A stretch of DNA of 27,016 nt from positions 1-27,016 of the forward strand of contig CAYMRS010000035.1 of NCBI GenBank assembly GCA_964392915.1. Direction: 5' to 3'. This document shows positions 15,201 through 23,434 of this stretch, one piece after another (position 1 is the stretch's first letter; each line of letters starts with the position of its first letter). The DNA comes from JAAYUK01 sp964392915. Its GTDB lineage: Bacteria; Nitrospirota; Thermodesulfovibrionia; Thermodesulfovibrionales; Dissulfurispiraceae. Both the position numbers and the translations under genes were made by a program. Below the pieces are notes generated by a model. That model saw only the letters and a program-made list of their open reading frames with translations, ran no database searches and was not told the DNA's origin.

Positions 15201-17087
15201 ATGATGAGATCTTCTCTCGGACAGTCATCAATTCGCTTTCTCCGTGAAATGGCGGCCCCATCAATGCCGGGGTTTGAGCAGCGGGATTCCCAGGAAAAAC
15301 TGATCGCTGCGTGTGGTGCTGCCATTGAGCGCGGCACTCCCCTGCTGGCGGAGGCAGGAACCGGGACCGGCAAGACATTCGCGTATCTCATTCCGATTAT
15401 TATATCTGGCCGGCGGGCTATTATTTCGACCCGCACCATCAATCTGCAGGAACAGCTTGTCAGAAAAGATCTCCGTTTTCTCGCGTCTGTGATTGACTTC
15501 ACCTATGCCATTGCAAAAGGCCGCGCCAACTATCTCTGCCTCAGGCGCCTGAATGCGTTCCGTTCCGAAGACGAGGCGGAAGAGCGCGAATACCGGCATA
15601 TTGCGCAGTGGGCGGCCGATACGGGGAGCGGGGATGTTGAAGACTTTGGCGTCGCAAGCCATGGGGTATGGGATCGCGTCTGCACCGATGCCGACGCGTG
15701 CGCCGGAAAGGCATGCCCGCACTTTGCGCGCTGCTTTTATTTTGGCGCGAAACGGCAGTGGGAAGAGGCTCAAATACTTGTTTCCAACCATGCCCTGACG
15801 GCCATCAATGCTTTATTATCCGAAGAGAGCAAGCTGATGCCGCAGGCAGAACTGCTCGTTGTCGATGAGGCGCACAGTCTCGAAAAAGCGCTCTCCGACC
15901 AGATCGGCATTACGCTTTCCAACCGAAGTTTCGAGTATGTGCTGAATCGCCTTCTCCGGCTCGATGACCGGGGCACCTATAAAGGGCTGCTGGCGCTCTC
16001 GCCTCCGCTCTTTCCCGCGGTGGAAATGCTCCGATTCCGCCTCGCCGGTCTGTGGAGTTCGGTTCGCGAACAGTATCGCGACCGACAGATGATACTCGGG
16101 AGGTTGGCCGATGAGCAGAAGCTCAATGAGGTCCGCGCTGCTGTGGAAGACCTGATCGAAAAAGCGCGGGAAGGCACGCTCGGCCTGTTTCAGGAAGACG
16201 ACGAAATCGAACTGAGAGCATCACTGCTCAAACTTGGATCCCTTGCCGACGCTGTCGCGGGGCTTCTGGAAGAGAAGCCGGACACCGTGCGTTGGGCCGA
16301 AGTTGAACCGCAGAGATCAGCTCTGCGTCTCGCACCGCTCTATCCGGCCCCTTTTATTCGGTCAAACATGCTCCCCGAACACGAAACGGTGATATTCACG
16401 TCTGCCACGCTTTCGGTCGCCGGTGATTTTTCTTTCATGCAGGAGATGCTCGGTCTTGAAGACGCGCAGACGCTTAGCCTTCCATCCCCCTTCGACATGA
16501 AGCGTCAGGTGCAGGTCGAGATTCGTTCCGGAATCGATCTCAGAAACGATGAAGGCAGCGCTCAAAAATTGGCGGATGTGATTATCCGGGCCGCTGACGG
16601 GGAGATCGGCGGAATACTCGTACTCTTCACTGCCCGTGATGCCATGCGCAGGACATGGGATCTTGCGGCGGATGCGCTGCGTTCGCTGGGCAGACGCGCC
16701 ATGATGCAGGGGGATGAGTATCAGAATCGCGCAATGCTCGAAATCATGCGGGAGAGCACAAATGCCGTCATCTTCGGTCTCGATTCGTTCTGGGAAGGCG
16801 TCGATGTGCAGGGCGACGCTCTCCGCTGCCTCGTGATCACCAAACTCCCGTTTGAGGTGCCGACTGACCCGATTACGCTTGCGCGCACCCAAGATCTGGA
16901 GCGCCGGGGCCGCAATGCGTTTATGGAATACAGTCTTCCGCGGGCTGTTCTCAAGTTCAAGCAGGGGTTCGGCCGTCTGATCCGGTCAAAAACCGACACC
17001 GGACGGGTTATCATCTGCGATGAACGTATCAGGACAAAACAATACGGGCAGTCATTCCTGAAAAGCGTAGGGCAACCCATTTCTTGA
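15201..17087 (+). CDS. dinG: DinG/XPD-type ATP-dependent DNA helicase with Fe-S cluster
   Basis: Superfamily 2 5'-3' helicase of the DinG/YoaA group, 628 aa, acting on R-loops, replication forks or damaged DNA. Walker A is AGTGTGKT (52-59); motif Ia is STRTINLQEQL; the DEAH box is residues 222-225. The four Fe-S cysteines fit C113, C167, C172 and C178, with the 5- and 6-residue spacing of E. coli DinG. Late motifs are FTSATLS, GLDSFWEGVDVQGD and QGFGRLIRS (motif VI). The ATGs at 15201 and 15204 have no Shine-Dalgarno; a TACAAT box 3 nt upstream hints at a leaderless transcript. No exonuclease domain is fused. YoaA-like is an alternative name. Confidence 0.92.
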   Translation: MMRSSLGQSSIRFLREMAAPSMPGFEQRDSQEKLIAACGAAIERGTPLLAEAGTGTGKTFAYLIPIIISGRRAIISTRTINLQEQLVRKDLRFLASVIDFTYAIAKGRANYLCLRRLNAFRSEDEAEEREYRHIAQWAADTGSGDVEDFGVASHGVWDRVCTDADACAGKACPHFARCFYFGAKRQWEEAQILVSNHALTAINALLSEESKLMPQAELLVVDEAHSLEKALSDQIGITLSNRSFEYVLNRLLRLDDRGTYKGLLALSPPLFPAVEMLRFRLAGLWSSVREQYRDRQMILGRLADEQKLNEVRAAVEDLIEKAREGTLGLFQEDDEIELRASLLKLGSLADAVAGLLEEKPDTVRWAEVEPQRSALRLAPLYPAPFIRSNMLPEHETVIFTSATLSVAGDFSFMQEMLGLEDAQTLSLPSPFDMKRQVQVEIRSGIDLRNDEGSAQKLADVIIRAADGEIGGILVLFTARDAMRRTWDLAADALRSLGRRAMMQGDEYQNRAMLEIMRESTNAVIFGLDSFWEGVDVQGDALRCLVITKLPFEVPTDPITLARTQDLERRGRNAFMEYSLPRAVLKFKQGFGRLIRSKTDTGRVIICDERIRTKQYGQSFLKSVGQPIS

Positions 17088-17198
17088 CCTTTGTTGCAGC
17101 AGAGAGCCGAAGTCTCGCCGGATGAGGAAGCTGCGAAGTTACCAATTCCGCTGGCGGGCTGCCGACGACGCAAAAGCACGAAAGTGCAGGAGGACTCC

Positions 17199-18200
17199 AT
17201 GAAGAAAAGCTTTGCCTTCCCGCCGGCGCTCTTGATGCTGCTCGGTGGCGCCTGCTTCGTTATCATTATTGCCGGACTGAAAGAGGTCGCCTCGACGCTT
17301 AACATTGTTTTGCTTGCGCTCCTGCTTGCGCAGAGCCTCGCCCCGCTGCCGAACTGGCTGCAACAGAAAAAGTGTTCGACGGTGATTTCAGTACTGATAA
17401 CCATAGTGCTCGTCGTCGGCGGGGGGTTGGCAGTTCTCGCTCTTCTGGCATCATCAGTTTCAGGGCTGCTCGCAAAATTCCCGTTCTACAAGCAACAGTT
17501 TTTGCAGATGACGCACGCGGCGGTTGCCTTCCTGCAAGGAAAAGGCTTTGATCTTGCTCATATTGCGACTGTTGAAGGCATTGAGCCGGTAAAAATAATG
17601 CAGTTCGCGGGGTCATTGCTCGGACTTTTTGCAGGAGCGCTCGGCAATGGAATTCTCCTGCTTATTCTCGGCGTCATCTTTCTTCTCGAACTCGCCCACA
17701 ACGACCGCAAGCTCGCCGGCGGAGAATATGCGGCCGATTCGCTGGTTGCACGGATAGCGGAAATCAACGCAGACTCGAGAACGTTTGTCGGCATCACCGC
17801 GCTGATGGGTCTGCTGCAGGCGGTTGCAAAGGTAATTGCACTGTATGTAATCGGGGTGGATTTTGCGGCGACATGGGGCGTGTTTTTTTTCTTCTGTAAT
17901 TTTATCCCGATGGTCGGATTTGTGTTTGCCGTCATTCCGCCGGTATTTGTCGCTCTGCTGGATCTTGGGTGGCAAAGCGCTGCGGCTGTTGCTGTCAGCT
18001 GGTGGATTATTAATTTTGTCGGCGATAACATTGTCAAACCGAAATTCATGAAAGACAGCCTTGACATCTCATTTCTGATGATCATTCTTGGAGTTCTCTT
18101 CTGGTCGTGGGTACTCGGTCCGGCGGGCGCGATACTGGCGATTCCCCTGACATTAACGCTGCGGCGAATCGGCAGGCTATATCTTAAAAACTCAGACTGA
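17199..18200 (+). CDS. AI-2E family (PerM/TqsA-like) membrane transporter
   Basis: Polytopic inner-membrane protein, 333 aa from ATG 17199, which has AGGAGG 5 nt upstream; earlier in-frame codons back to 17091 lack this. Two hydrophobic helices near the N-terminus, then two more around residues 60-90, are followed by a soluble middle region. The diagnostic C-terminal half has NFIPMVGFVFAVIPP, GDNIVKPKFMKDSLDISFLMIILGVLFW and the LGPAGAILAIPLT block. Substrates of this family vary (AI-2, Na+/H+ exchange), so none is assigned. It lies 111 bp after the helicase gene on the same strand. Confidence 0.92.
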   Translation: MKKSFAFPPALLMLLGGACFVIIIAGLKEVASTLNIVLLALLLAQSLAPLPNWLQQKKCSTVISVLITIVLVVGGGLAVLALLASSVSGLLAKFPFYKQQFLQMTHAAVAFLQGKGFDLAHIATVEGIEPVKIMQFAGSLLGLFAGALGNGILLLILGVIFLLELAHNDRKLAGGEYAADSLVARIAEINADSRTFVGITALMGLLQAVAKVIALYVIGVDFAATWGVFFFFCNFIPMVGFVFAVIPPVFVALLDLGWQSAAAVAVSWWIINFVGDNIVKPKFMKDSLDISFLMIILGVLFWSWVLGPAGAILAIPLTLTLRRIGRLYLKNSD

Positions 18201-18503
18201 CCGGTTTCACAAATTTTGTGCCTTCAACGACAACCGTTTCATCTGCAACATAGAGTTCGGTCAGCCAGATTTTTTTAAAAAAGTCGGCAAAAGATGGATA
18301 AGGATCCGCGAATACGGCTCTCCATGGATATCCTGTCGAGACTGTCCGCAAGTTGGTCGTCAAGATATACCTTCAAGCCGTTCCGTTGCGGCAAACTGTT
18401 CATCAGCACTCTGCAAAACGCAGTAGCGCTCCTCATATACTTTCGAGGCGATGCGCTCATTGTCAGTGCAAAAAATGTTATGATATACATCTTGAAGCAT
18501 GCT
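18184..18503 (-). pseudogene. Possible frameshifted gene remnant
   Basis: Between the transporter and tRNA-Ser, the minus strand reads as protein-like sequence in two frames: first MLQDVYHNIFCTDNER...FAATERLEG, then after a shift LRTVSTGYPWRAVFADPYP...VVVEGTKFVKPVSLSF. The stop overlaps the transporter's 3' end. There is no ribosome site, the start abuts the tRNA, and I recognise no family. It may be a decayed gene or simply chance open sequence. Confidence 0.25.
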
Positions 18504-18527
18504 GCCGGTGCAGATAGCGTATGCACT

Positions 18528-18615
18528 GGAGAGGTGTCCGAGCGGCTGAAGGAGCACGACTGGAAATCGTGTGTGGGGCAACTCACCGAGGGTTCAAATC
18601 CCTCCCTCTCCGCCA
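18528..18615 (+). tRNA. tRNA-Ser (anticodon GGA)
   Basis: The acceptor stem GGAGAGG (18528-18534) pairs with CCTCTCC (18605-18611), followed by G and an encoded CCA. The anticodon stem CACGA/TCGTG frames the loop CTGGAAA, giving anticodon GGA for UCC/UCU. A long variable arm and GGTTCAAATCC T-arm are present, as expected for a class II tRNA. It precedes the SRP RNA gene by 31 nt. Confidence 0.97.
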
Positions 18616-18646
18616 TATATTATCCTAATCACCGGCACCATGCCTC

Positions 18647-18791
18647 TTTCCCCATCCGGGGGTCGGCCCTGCGCAGCAGATCGGTGTGAACTCCGCCAGG
18701 TCCGGAAGGAAGCAACGGTAAGCGCTTTGTCTGGGTGCCGCAGCAAGCCGGCTCCACTTTTCGTTCCAGCGCCGGCCACCGGATGGGGAAA
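18647..18791 (+). ncRNA. ffs: SRP RNA (4.5S type)
   Basis: RNA of the signal recognition particle, bound by Ffh. Ends TTTCCCCATCCGG (from 18647) and CCGGATGGGGAAA (to 18791) are exactly complementary and close the long hairpin. The apical domain IV is diagnostic: CCAGGTCC, a GGAA tetraloop at 18704-18707, then GGAAGCA. At about 145 nt by this pairing it is longer than the 114-nt E. coli RNA. It lies directly between tRNA-Ser and dnaX, a common arrangement. Confidence 0.93.
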
Positions 18792-18825
18792 GACCGCACC
18801 ATCAGTTCCGCAACTGTGAGGGAAT

Positions 18826-20514
18826 ATGTCGTATCTCGTTTTAGCCAGAAAATGGCGACCGAAAACCTTTGAGGAACTGACCGGTCAGGAGCCGATCGCG
18901 CGCATCCTGCGCAATGCTGTGGTCAGCGGCAAGGTCGCGCACGCCTATATCTTTTCCGGACCCCGCGGTGTCGGCAAAACAACAACCGCCAGAATCCTCG
19001 CAAAGGCATTGAACTGTGAACACGGGCCGACACCGGACCCCTGCGGTACATGCCGTTCCTGCGAGGCTATCCCGGATGGCGCGTCCATGGATGTTACCGA
19101 GATTGACGGCGCGTCCAATACCGGAGTGGACAATATCCGCGACCTTCGGGAGCGGGTCAAATACGCGGCATCTGAAGCCAAATACAAGGTCTACATCATC
19201 GACGAAGCTCACATGCTTTCGACTGCGGCTTTCAACGCGCTCCTCAAAACCCTCGAAGAACCGCCGCCGCATGTTATTTTTGTTCTCGCAACCACCGAAC
19301 CAAAAAAAATTCCGGGGACCGTGCTTTCACGCTGCCAGCATCTGCCGTTCCGGAAAATATCGACCCAGACAATCATGCAGCGCATCCGCCAGATTGCCGA
19401 TGCCGAGCAGATAATCATTGCCGACACTGCCATCGAAATGATTGCGCGCGCGGCAGACGGCGGCATGCGCGATGCACTTACGACCCTCGACCAGGTGATT
19501 TCCTTTTCAGAGAATATCTCGGCAAATGATGTGAAGGATTTGCTGGGGTATACCGATACCGAGACGCTCGGCCAGATGCTGGCCGCAATTATCGAGGGAC
19601 GAAGTCGCGACATCGTGATGCTGATATCGAATCTGACGGATACCGGAATCGATCTGAAGCCATTCATGCGTGACCTGCTTCAGTTCACCCGGAATCTCCT
19701 GATCGCAAAAATCGTCGAAAATCCCGATGGCGTTCTGGATCTTGGCGAATCCGAACGGACAACCCTCCTTCAGTTGAAAGAGCTGACCTCGGAGGAACAT
19801 ATCGCGCTGCTCCTCAGCGATCTTGTAAAGGCGGAGCCTGCCGTCAGGAGCGCCCTGCACCCGCGCGTTGTTTTCGAGTTGGCGCTTATCCGCCTGAGCC
19901 TCATGAGCCGGTTTACTGCTATCGACAAGGCTTTTCAGATGCTGGGAAGCCCTGCGGAAAAAAACCCGCAATCCTCATCGCAACGCAGTCTGTCGACGGC
20001 CGCTCCCCAAAAAAAGCCCGGCGCGGCCCCTGAGAGCCGGATAAAAGCGCAGAAATCTGCGCTCTCGGCATCTGCACCGATAGCTCCTCGCGTGGATGCT
20101 GCCGGGCACTCATCGAATCCGCCGGCTCCGCTCATCGCAGAAGCTTCTCTTGATGTGGTGTGGAAAACCTCGATGCGGCAAATCGACCATGACAACCCTC
20201 TGCTGGCATTCAAAATCCAGGCGAGCACCGTTGCCTTTGATAATGATTTGATCACAATCACGTTCAACGGCGGAAGCTCCGTGCATGCCGATTCGGTAAG
20301 CGAAAACCTGCCATCCGTCCGAAAAATTGTTCAGGAGATTGCGGGCCGCCCAGTGCCGATTACCATCGTCACGAAAGAAGCACAATCCGTCTCAAAATCG
20401 GAACTCCGCGAGCGGGCATTGCAGAACCCGATAGTACGTGAAGCGCTCGAACTTTTTGACGGCCGGATTGTTGATGTAACACCCACGAACTCACAAGGAG
20501 GAACTGATGTCTAA
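18826..20514 (+). CDS. dnaX: DNA polymerase III subunits tau and probably gamma
   Basis: Clamp-loader ATPase, 562 aa in the zero frame (tau). SYLVLARKWRPKTFEELTGQE is the family N-terminus. Walker A is GPRGVGKTT, the zinc site has four Cys in CEHGPTPDPCGTCRSC, Walker B is IIDEAHML, and the SRC motif is TVLSRCQHLPF. Domain III runs to about residue 365, followed by a Pro/Ala/Ser-rich linker and a C-terminal domain (from about 440) for polymerase and helicase contacts. Codons 395-397 hold a slippery heptamer with a -1 stop soon after, predicting a 402-aa gamma form. GAGGG lies just upstream of the start. It overlaps the next gene by 8 bp. Confidence 0.97.
   Translation: MSYLVLARKWRPKTFEELTGQEPIARILRNAVVSGKVAHAYIFSGPRGVGKTTTARILAKALNCEHGPTPDPCGTCRSCEAIPDGASMDVTEIDGASNTGVDNIRDLRERVKYAASEAKYKVYIIDEAHMLSTAAFNALLKTLEEPPPHVIFVLATTEPKKIPGTVLSRCQHLPFRKISTQTIMQRIRQIADAEQIIIADTAIEMIARAADGGMRDALTTLDQVISFSENISANDVKDLLGYTDTETLGQMLAAIIEGRSRDIVMLISNLTDTGIDLKPFMRDLLQFTRNLLIAKIVENPDGVLDLGESERTTLLQLKELTSEEHIALLLSDLVKAEPAVRSALHPRVVFELALIRLSLMSRFTAIDKAFQMLGSPAEKNPQSSSQRSLSTAAPQKKPGAAPESRIKAQKSALSASAPIAPRVDAAGHSSNPPAPLIAEASLDVVWKTSMRQIDHDNPLLAFKIQASTVAFDNDLITITFNGGSSVHADSVSENLPSVRKIVQEIAGRPVPITIVTKEAQSVSKSELRERALQNPIVREALELFDGRIVDVTPTNSQGGTDV
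20009..20040 (+). other. Programmed -1 ribosomal frameshift site in dnaX
   Basis: In the zero frame the codons CAA AAA AAG give the heptamer A-AAA-AAG, the E. coli dnaX slippery site. A -1 slip reads GCC CGG CGC GGC CCC TGA, stopping at 20031-20033 after five residues. A CCGGC/GCCGG stem (20018-20022 with 20036-20040) begins 1 nt after the heptamer. E. coli uses the same three elements, apart from its upstream Shine-Dalgarno-like stimulator, which I do not see here. The seven-A run could also permit transcriptional slippage. Confidence 0.65.
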
Positions 20515-20848
20515 GAAAATGATCGGCGACATGATGCGCCAGGCCCAGAAGCTTCAGGGTGAAATGCAGCGCATCCAGGAAGAAGCAAAAAAGAAAACGG
20601 CTGACGCGACTGCGGGTGGCGGCATGGTGAGCGTAACGGCCAGCGGCGCGGGTGAAATTGTCTCCATTAAGATTGAAAAGGATGTTGTCAGCCCCGATGA
20701 TGTCGACATGCTGCAGGATCTCATCCTTGCCGCCTGCAATGAGGCCCTTCGCCGCGCTCAGCAGATTGTGAACGATGACATGTCAAAGCTGACGATGGGG
20801 ATGAACATTCCCGGCATGGGCGGCCTCGGCAGCATGCTTGGCCGGTAG
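20507..20848 (+). CDS. YbaB/EbfC family nucleoid-associated protein
   Basis: Small DNA-binding, nucleoid-associated protein, 113 aa. MIGDMMRQAQKLQGEMQRIQEE and VTASGAGEIVSIKIEKDVVSPDDVDMLQDLILAACNEAL are the family blocks. A Met/Gly-rich tail ends MGGLGSMLGR. It overlaps dnaX by 8 bp and precedes recR, the conserved dnaX-ybaB-recR order. An AAGGAGG box in the end of dnaX serves its start. Confidence 0.95.
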   Translation: MSKKMIGDMMRQAQKLQGEMQRIQEEAKKKTADATAGGGMVSVTASGAGEIVSIKIEKDVVSPDDVDMLQDLILAACNEALRRAQQIVNDDMSKLTMGMNIPGMGGLGSMLGR

Positions 20849-20920
20849 AGCGAGCCAAGAGCAAAAAGAGAGAGATTAGTCTTTGTTTTTCTCTTTTCAC
20901 TTTTATCTCTGAACATACCC

Positions 20921-21514
20921 ATGACGCAGAATATTATCGACAACCTGATTACCCAGCTCACCCGTCTGCCGGGCGTGGGCCGGAAAAGCGCGCAACGGCT
21001 TGCCTTCTTTATTCTGAATCTGCCGAACGATGACGCCAGGGCTCTGGCCAATGCGATCGTCAATGTCAAGGAAAAAGCCCGCTTCTGTTCGATCTGCTCC
21101 AATATCGCAGACGCCGACCCCTGCGACATCTGCAGTGATGATGCGCGCGATCACAGCCGTATCTGTGTGGTCGAAGAACCGAGCAACATCCTTGCGGTGG
21201 AACGAACTCGGTGTTTTCACGGCGTATACCATGTACTCCTCGGCGCACTTTCTCCGGTTGACGGTATTACGCCGGACCGCCTGAAAATAGCGGAACTGGT
21301 CGAGAGAGTCAGCAAAGGCGGTATCGAAGAGGTTATTCTGGCAACCAATCCGAATACAAAGGGAGAAATGACCGCCCGTTATATCACCGAGCTTCTGAAA
21401 CCTCTGCATATTCGCGTCTCCCGCATTGCATATGGACTTCCGATAGGCAGCGACATTGAGTTTGCCGATGAGGTTACCCTGAGCAAGTCGCTTGAGGGAC
21501 GGCGGGAGCTCTGA
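20921..21514 (+). CDS. recR: Recombination mediator protein RecR
   Basis: Works with RecO (and RecF) to load RecA at single-stranded gaps. It is 197 aa. The helix-hairpin-helix is TRLPGVGRKSAQRLAFFIL, the C4 zinc finger is C56, C59, C68 and C71, and the Toprim domain has VVEEPSNILAVE and EVILATNPNTKGEMTARYI. The C-terminal YGLPIGSDIEFADEVTLSKSLEGR is diagnostic. The 72-bp gap to the YbaB gene has a weak A/T hairpin. It ends at a strong terminator. Confidence 0.97.
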   Translation: MTQNIIDNLITQLTRLPGVGRKSAQRLAFFILNLPNDDARALANAIVNVKEKARFCSICSNIADADPCDICSDDARDHSRICVVEEPSNILAVERTRCFHGVYHVLLGALSPVDGITPDRLKIAELVERVSKGGIEEVILATNPNTKGEMTARYITELLKPLHIRVSRIAYGLPIGSDIEFADEVTLSKSLEGRREL

Positions 21515-21540
21515 ATGGGAACACTGCAAAGCTGAAAATG

Positions 21541-21573
21541 AAAAAAGCCCTGCGCATAACGCGGGGCTTTTTT
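21541..21573. terminator. Bidirectional intrinsic terminator after recR
   Basis: Six A, GCCCTGCG, loop CATAA, CGCGGGGC and six T form an 8-bp stem with one G-T pair, with A and T tracts on either side. It can end recR transcription on the plus strand and chemoreceptor transcription on the minus strand (gene ends at 21627). Confidence 0.85.
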
Positions 21574-21626
21574 CGTGTCAGGCAACCGTTCTTTTTCGAA
21601 CAGCGTGCCGCCGCATGAAAAACGGG

Positions 21627-23246
21627 TCACACCTTAAAATGCTCGATACTGGATTTAAGTTCACGCGAAAGCCTCGCCAGTTCTGAGGAAGACTGTGCTA
21701 TCTGCTGTGATCCGTCCGTAAGATTATGTGCGCCGCTCGCGATTTCCTGAATATCTCCGGATATCCCTTCTGAAGTGGACGACATCTCTTCGGTCGCTGA
21801 AGCTATCTGCTGAACCATGGACTGCAGTCCGGAGACACTCTCGACTATCTTCTGCAACTGAATGCCGGCATCCATCGAGAATTTGAGACCGCTCTCAACC
21901 TTCTCGTTTGCCGTCTCCATTGAAGAAACAGCATTGCCGACTTCAGCCTGAATGCCCCGGATCATGCCGCTGATTTCGGCAGTTGCCTTGGCAGTGCGTT
22001 CCGCAAGCTTTCTGACTTCATCCGCCACCACAGCGAATCCGCGGCCCTGCTCCCCTGCGCGGGCTGCTTCAATGGCAGCGTTCAATGCAAGAAGATTTGT
22101 CTGGTCGGCAATATCGTTGATTACAGAAACGATTTCACCAATCTGCTGTGACTTGGCTCCGAGCGTCTTCACCACCTCGGTCGAACGGGTCACCGTATCA
22201 GCAATTGCGCGGGACTCGGTAACCGACTGCTGGACGACACGCGCTCCCTGCTGGGCGACTGATGCAGTGGCTGTTGAAGAGTTCGCTATATCTGCTGCGT
22301 TTCTGGCAATGTCGACGACAGTCTGGGACATCTCTTCAGACGCCGTGGCTATCTGCGTTGCCCGGGAGCTCTGCTCGTTGAGTGTCCGGGTCATCGTGCT
22401 GGACTGATTGTTCAGTTGATCGCTTCCCGAAGCTATGCTCAGCGAAGCCTGTTTCAAGCTCCCCACATGGCTTCTCAGGCGTTCGACCATTTCCCGGAGC
22501 TTGTTCATCATAAAGCCGATCTCGTCGCCTGATTGCGCTGTCACATTGACCGTCAGATCCCCATCTGCAACCTTCACCGCCGTATCTACCGCATCGGTAA
22601 TGGAACGCACAAGCCGCCGGACAAACGCAACAATGACAAGCGTTACAAGGGCGGCAACCCCGAGAGACCCTCCGACAAGGACATAGCCTGCCGTTGCGGA
22701 GAGCTTCTGAATTTCCTTTGATTTGGCTTCATAATCCTTGAGTGCGCTCTCCTGCATCTTCAGGGTAATAGCCGCAACCGGTCGGTTTATTCCGGCCTGG
22801 AGCTTGTCAAGTTCCTCAAGCGAGATTTTGGGATTCTTCTTGAGCGCATTGAACGACTCTTCAAATCCGGCCACATGCCGTTCAAGGTGCTTTTTTGCTT
22901 CTTCAGCCATCTTTTTTTCTTCGGACGTCTGGGCAGATTGAGCATATTTGTCGAGGTGTTTTCTTGCGCCGGCGATTGCCTTCCGGAACTCGTCGGCCCA
23001 TTTGTCCTCACGCCGGATGATGAAGTTCTTCATCTCCCGGACAGAGAGTTCTGTCGCATAGCGGGCCTGCGCTGCTGAATCGACAAGTGCATATTCAACC
23101 TTCGACAACGATTCATATTCAGCCACAAGATGCCGCTGAATCATCAGTGCGCCAAAGGTTCCAAACACAATAACTACTACAAGCACGCCGACAAGTCCGT
23201 ACATTTTTTTCGAGATAGTCATGCCGGATGTTCCATCATTTGCCAT
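21627..23246 (-). CDS. Methyl-accepting chemotaxis protein
   Basis: Transmembrane chemoreceptor, 539 aa from ATG 23246; GGAG lies 11 nt upstream. Residues about 15-35 form TM1, then a short all-helical ligand domain of about 155 aa (four-helix-bundle type). TM2 (GYVLVGGSLGVAALVTLVIVAFV) leads into a HAMP domain (DAVDTAVKVADGDLTVNV). The cytoplasmic part has the kinase-contact hairpin tip IADQTNLLALNAAIEAARAGEQGRGFAVVADEVRKLAER. It lacks a C-terminal NWETF-type CheR tether. The ligand is unknown. No che genes are adjacent, so it works with a chemotaxis system elsewhere. Confidence 0.96.
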   Translation of the reverse strand: MANDGTSGMTISKKMYGLVGVLVVVIVFGTFGALMIQRHLVAEYESLSKVEYALVDSAAQARYATELSVREMKNFIIRREDKWADEFRKAIAGARKHLDKYAQSAQTSEEKKMAEEAKKHLERHVAGFEESFNALKKNPKISLEELDKLQAGINRPVAAITLKMQESALKDYEAKSKEIQKLSATAGYVLVGGSLGVAALVTLVIVAFVRRLVRSITDAVDTAVKVADGDLTVNVTAQSGDEIGFMMNKLREMVERLRSHVGSLKQASLSIASGSDQLNNQSSTMTRTLNEQSSRATQIATASEEMSQTVVDIARNAADIANSSTATASVAQQGARVVQQSVTESRAIADTVTRSTEVVKTLGAKSQQIGEIVSVINDIADQTNLLALNAAIEAARAGEQGRGFAVVADEVRKLAERTAKATAEISGMIRGIQAEVGNAVSSMETANEKVESGLKFSMDAGIQLQKIVESVSGLQSMVQQIASATEEMSSTSEGISGDIQEIASGAHNLTDGSQQIAQSSSELARLSRELKSSIEHFKV

Positions 23247-23434
23247 TGTTATAGTCACTCCTTTTTGAGTTCTTTGTCCATGACAGATATTCCACAAAAG
23301 TGCTTCCTGCTTCCGTCAGAATGTCATAAACAATGCCTTCATTATAGCAGATGGTCCCCCCCCTTTTTTATTATTGCGCAGAGCTGACGCGCAACGCCGA
23401 AAGAAGAGTGCACTTCAAATAAAAAACGAAGACT

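Noticed and set aside
18275..18616. Minus-strand 113-aa protein beginning MAEREGFEPSVSCPTHDFQ
   Set aside because: This start is the well-known artefact of translating the reverse of tRNA-Ser.
18294..18689. Plus-strand 131-aa frame running through the tRNA
   Set aside because: It contains the translated tRNA-Ser sequence and no recognisable protein signal.
20849..20920. A/T-rich hairpin between the YbaB gene and recR as a terminator
   Set aside because: The stem is mostly A-T and recR has no clear promoter of its own, so the genes look co-transcribed.
23341..23380. C8-T6 homopolymer junction in the 188-bp gap between the MCP start (23246) and the radical SAM gene end (23435)
   Set aside because: No stem precedes it on either strand, so it is not a convincing terminator.
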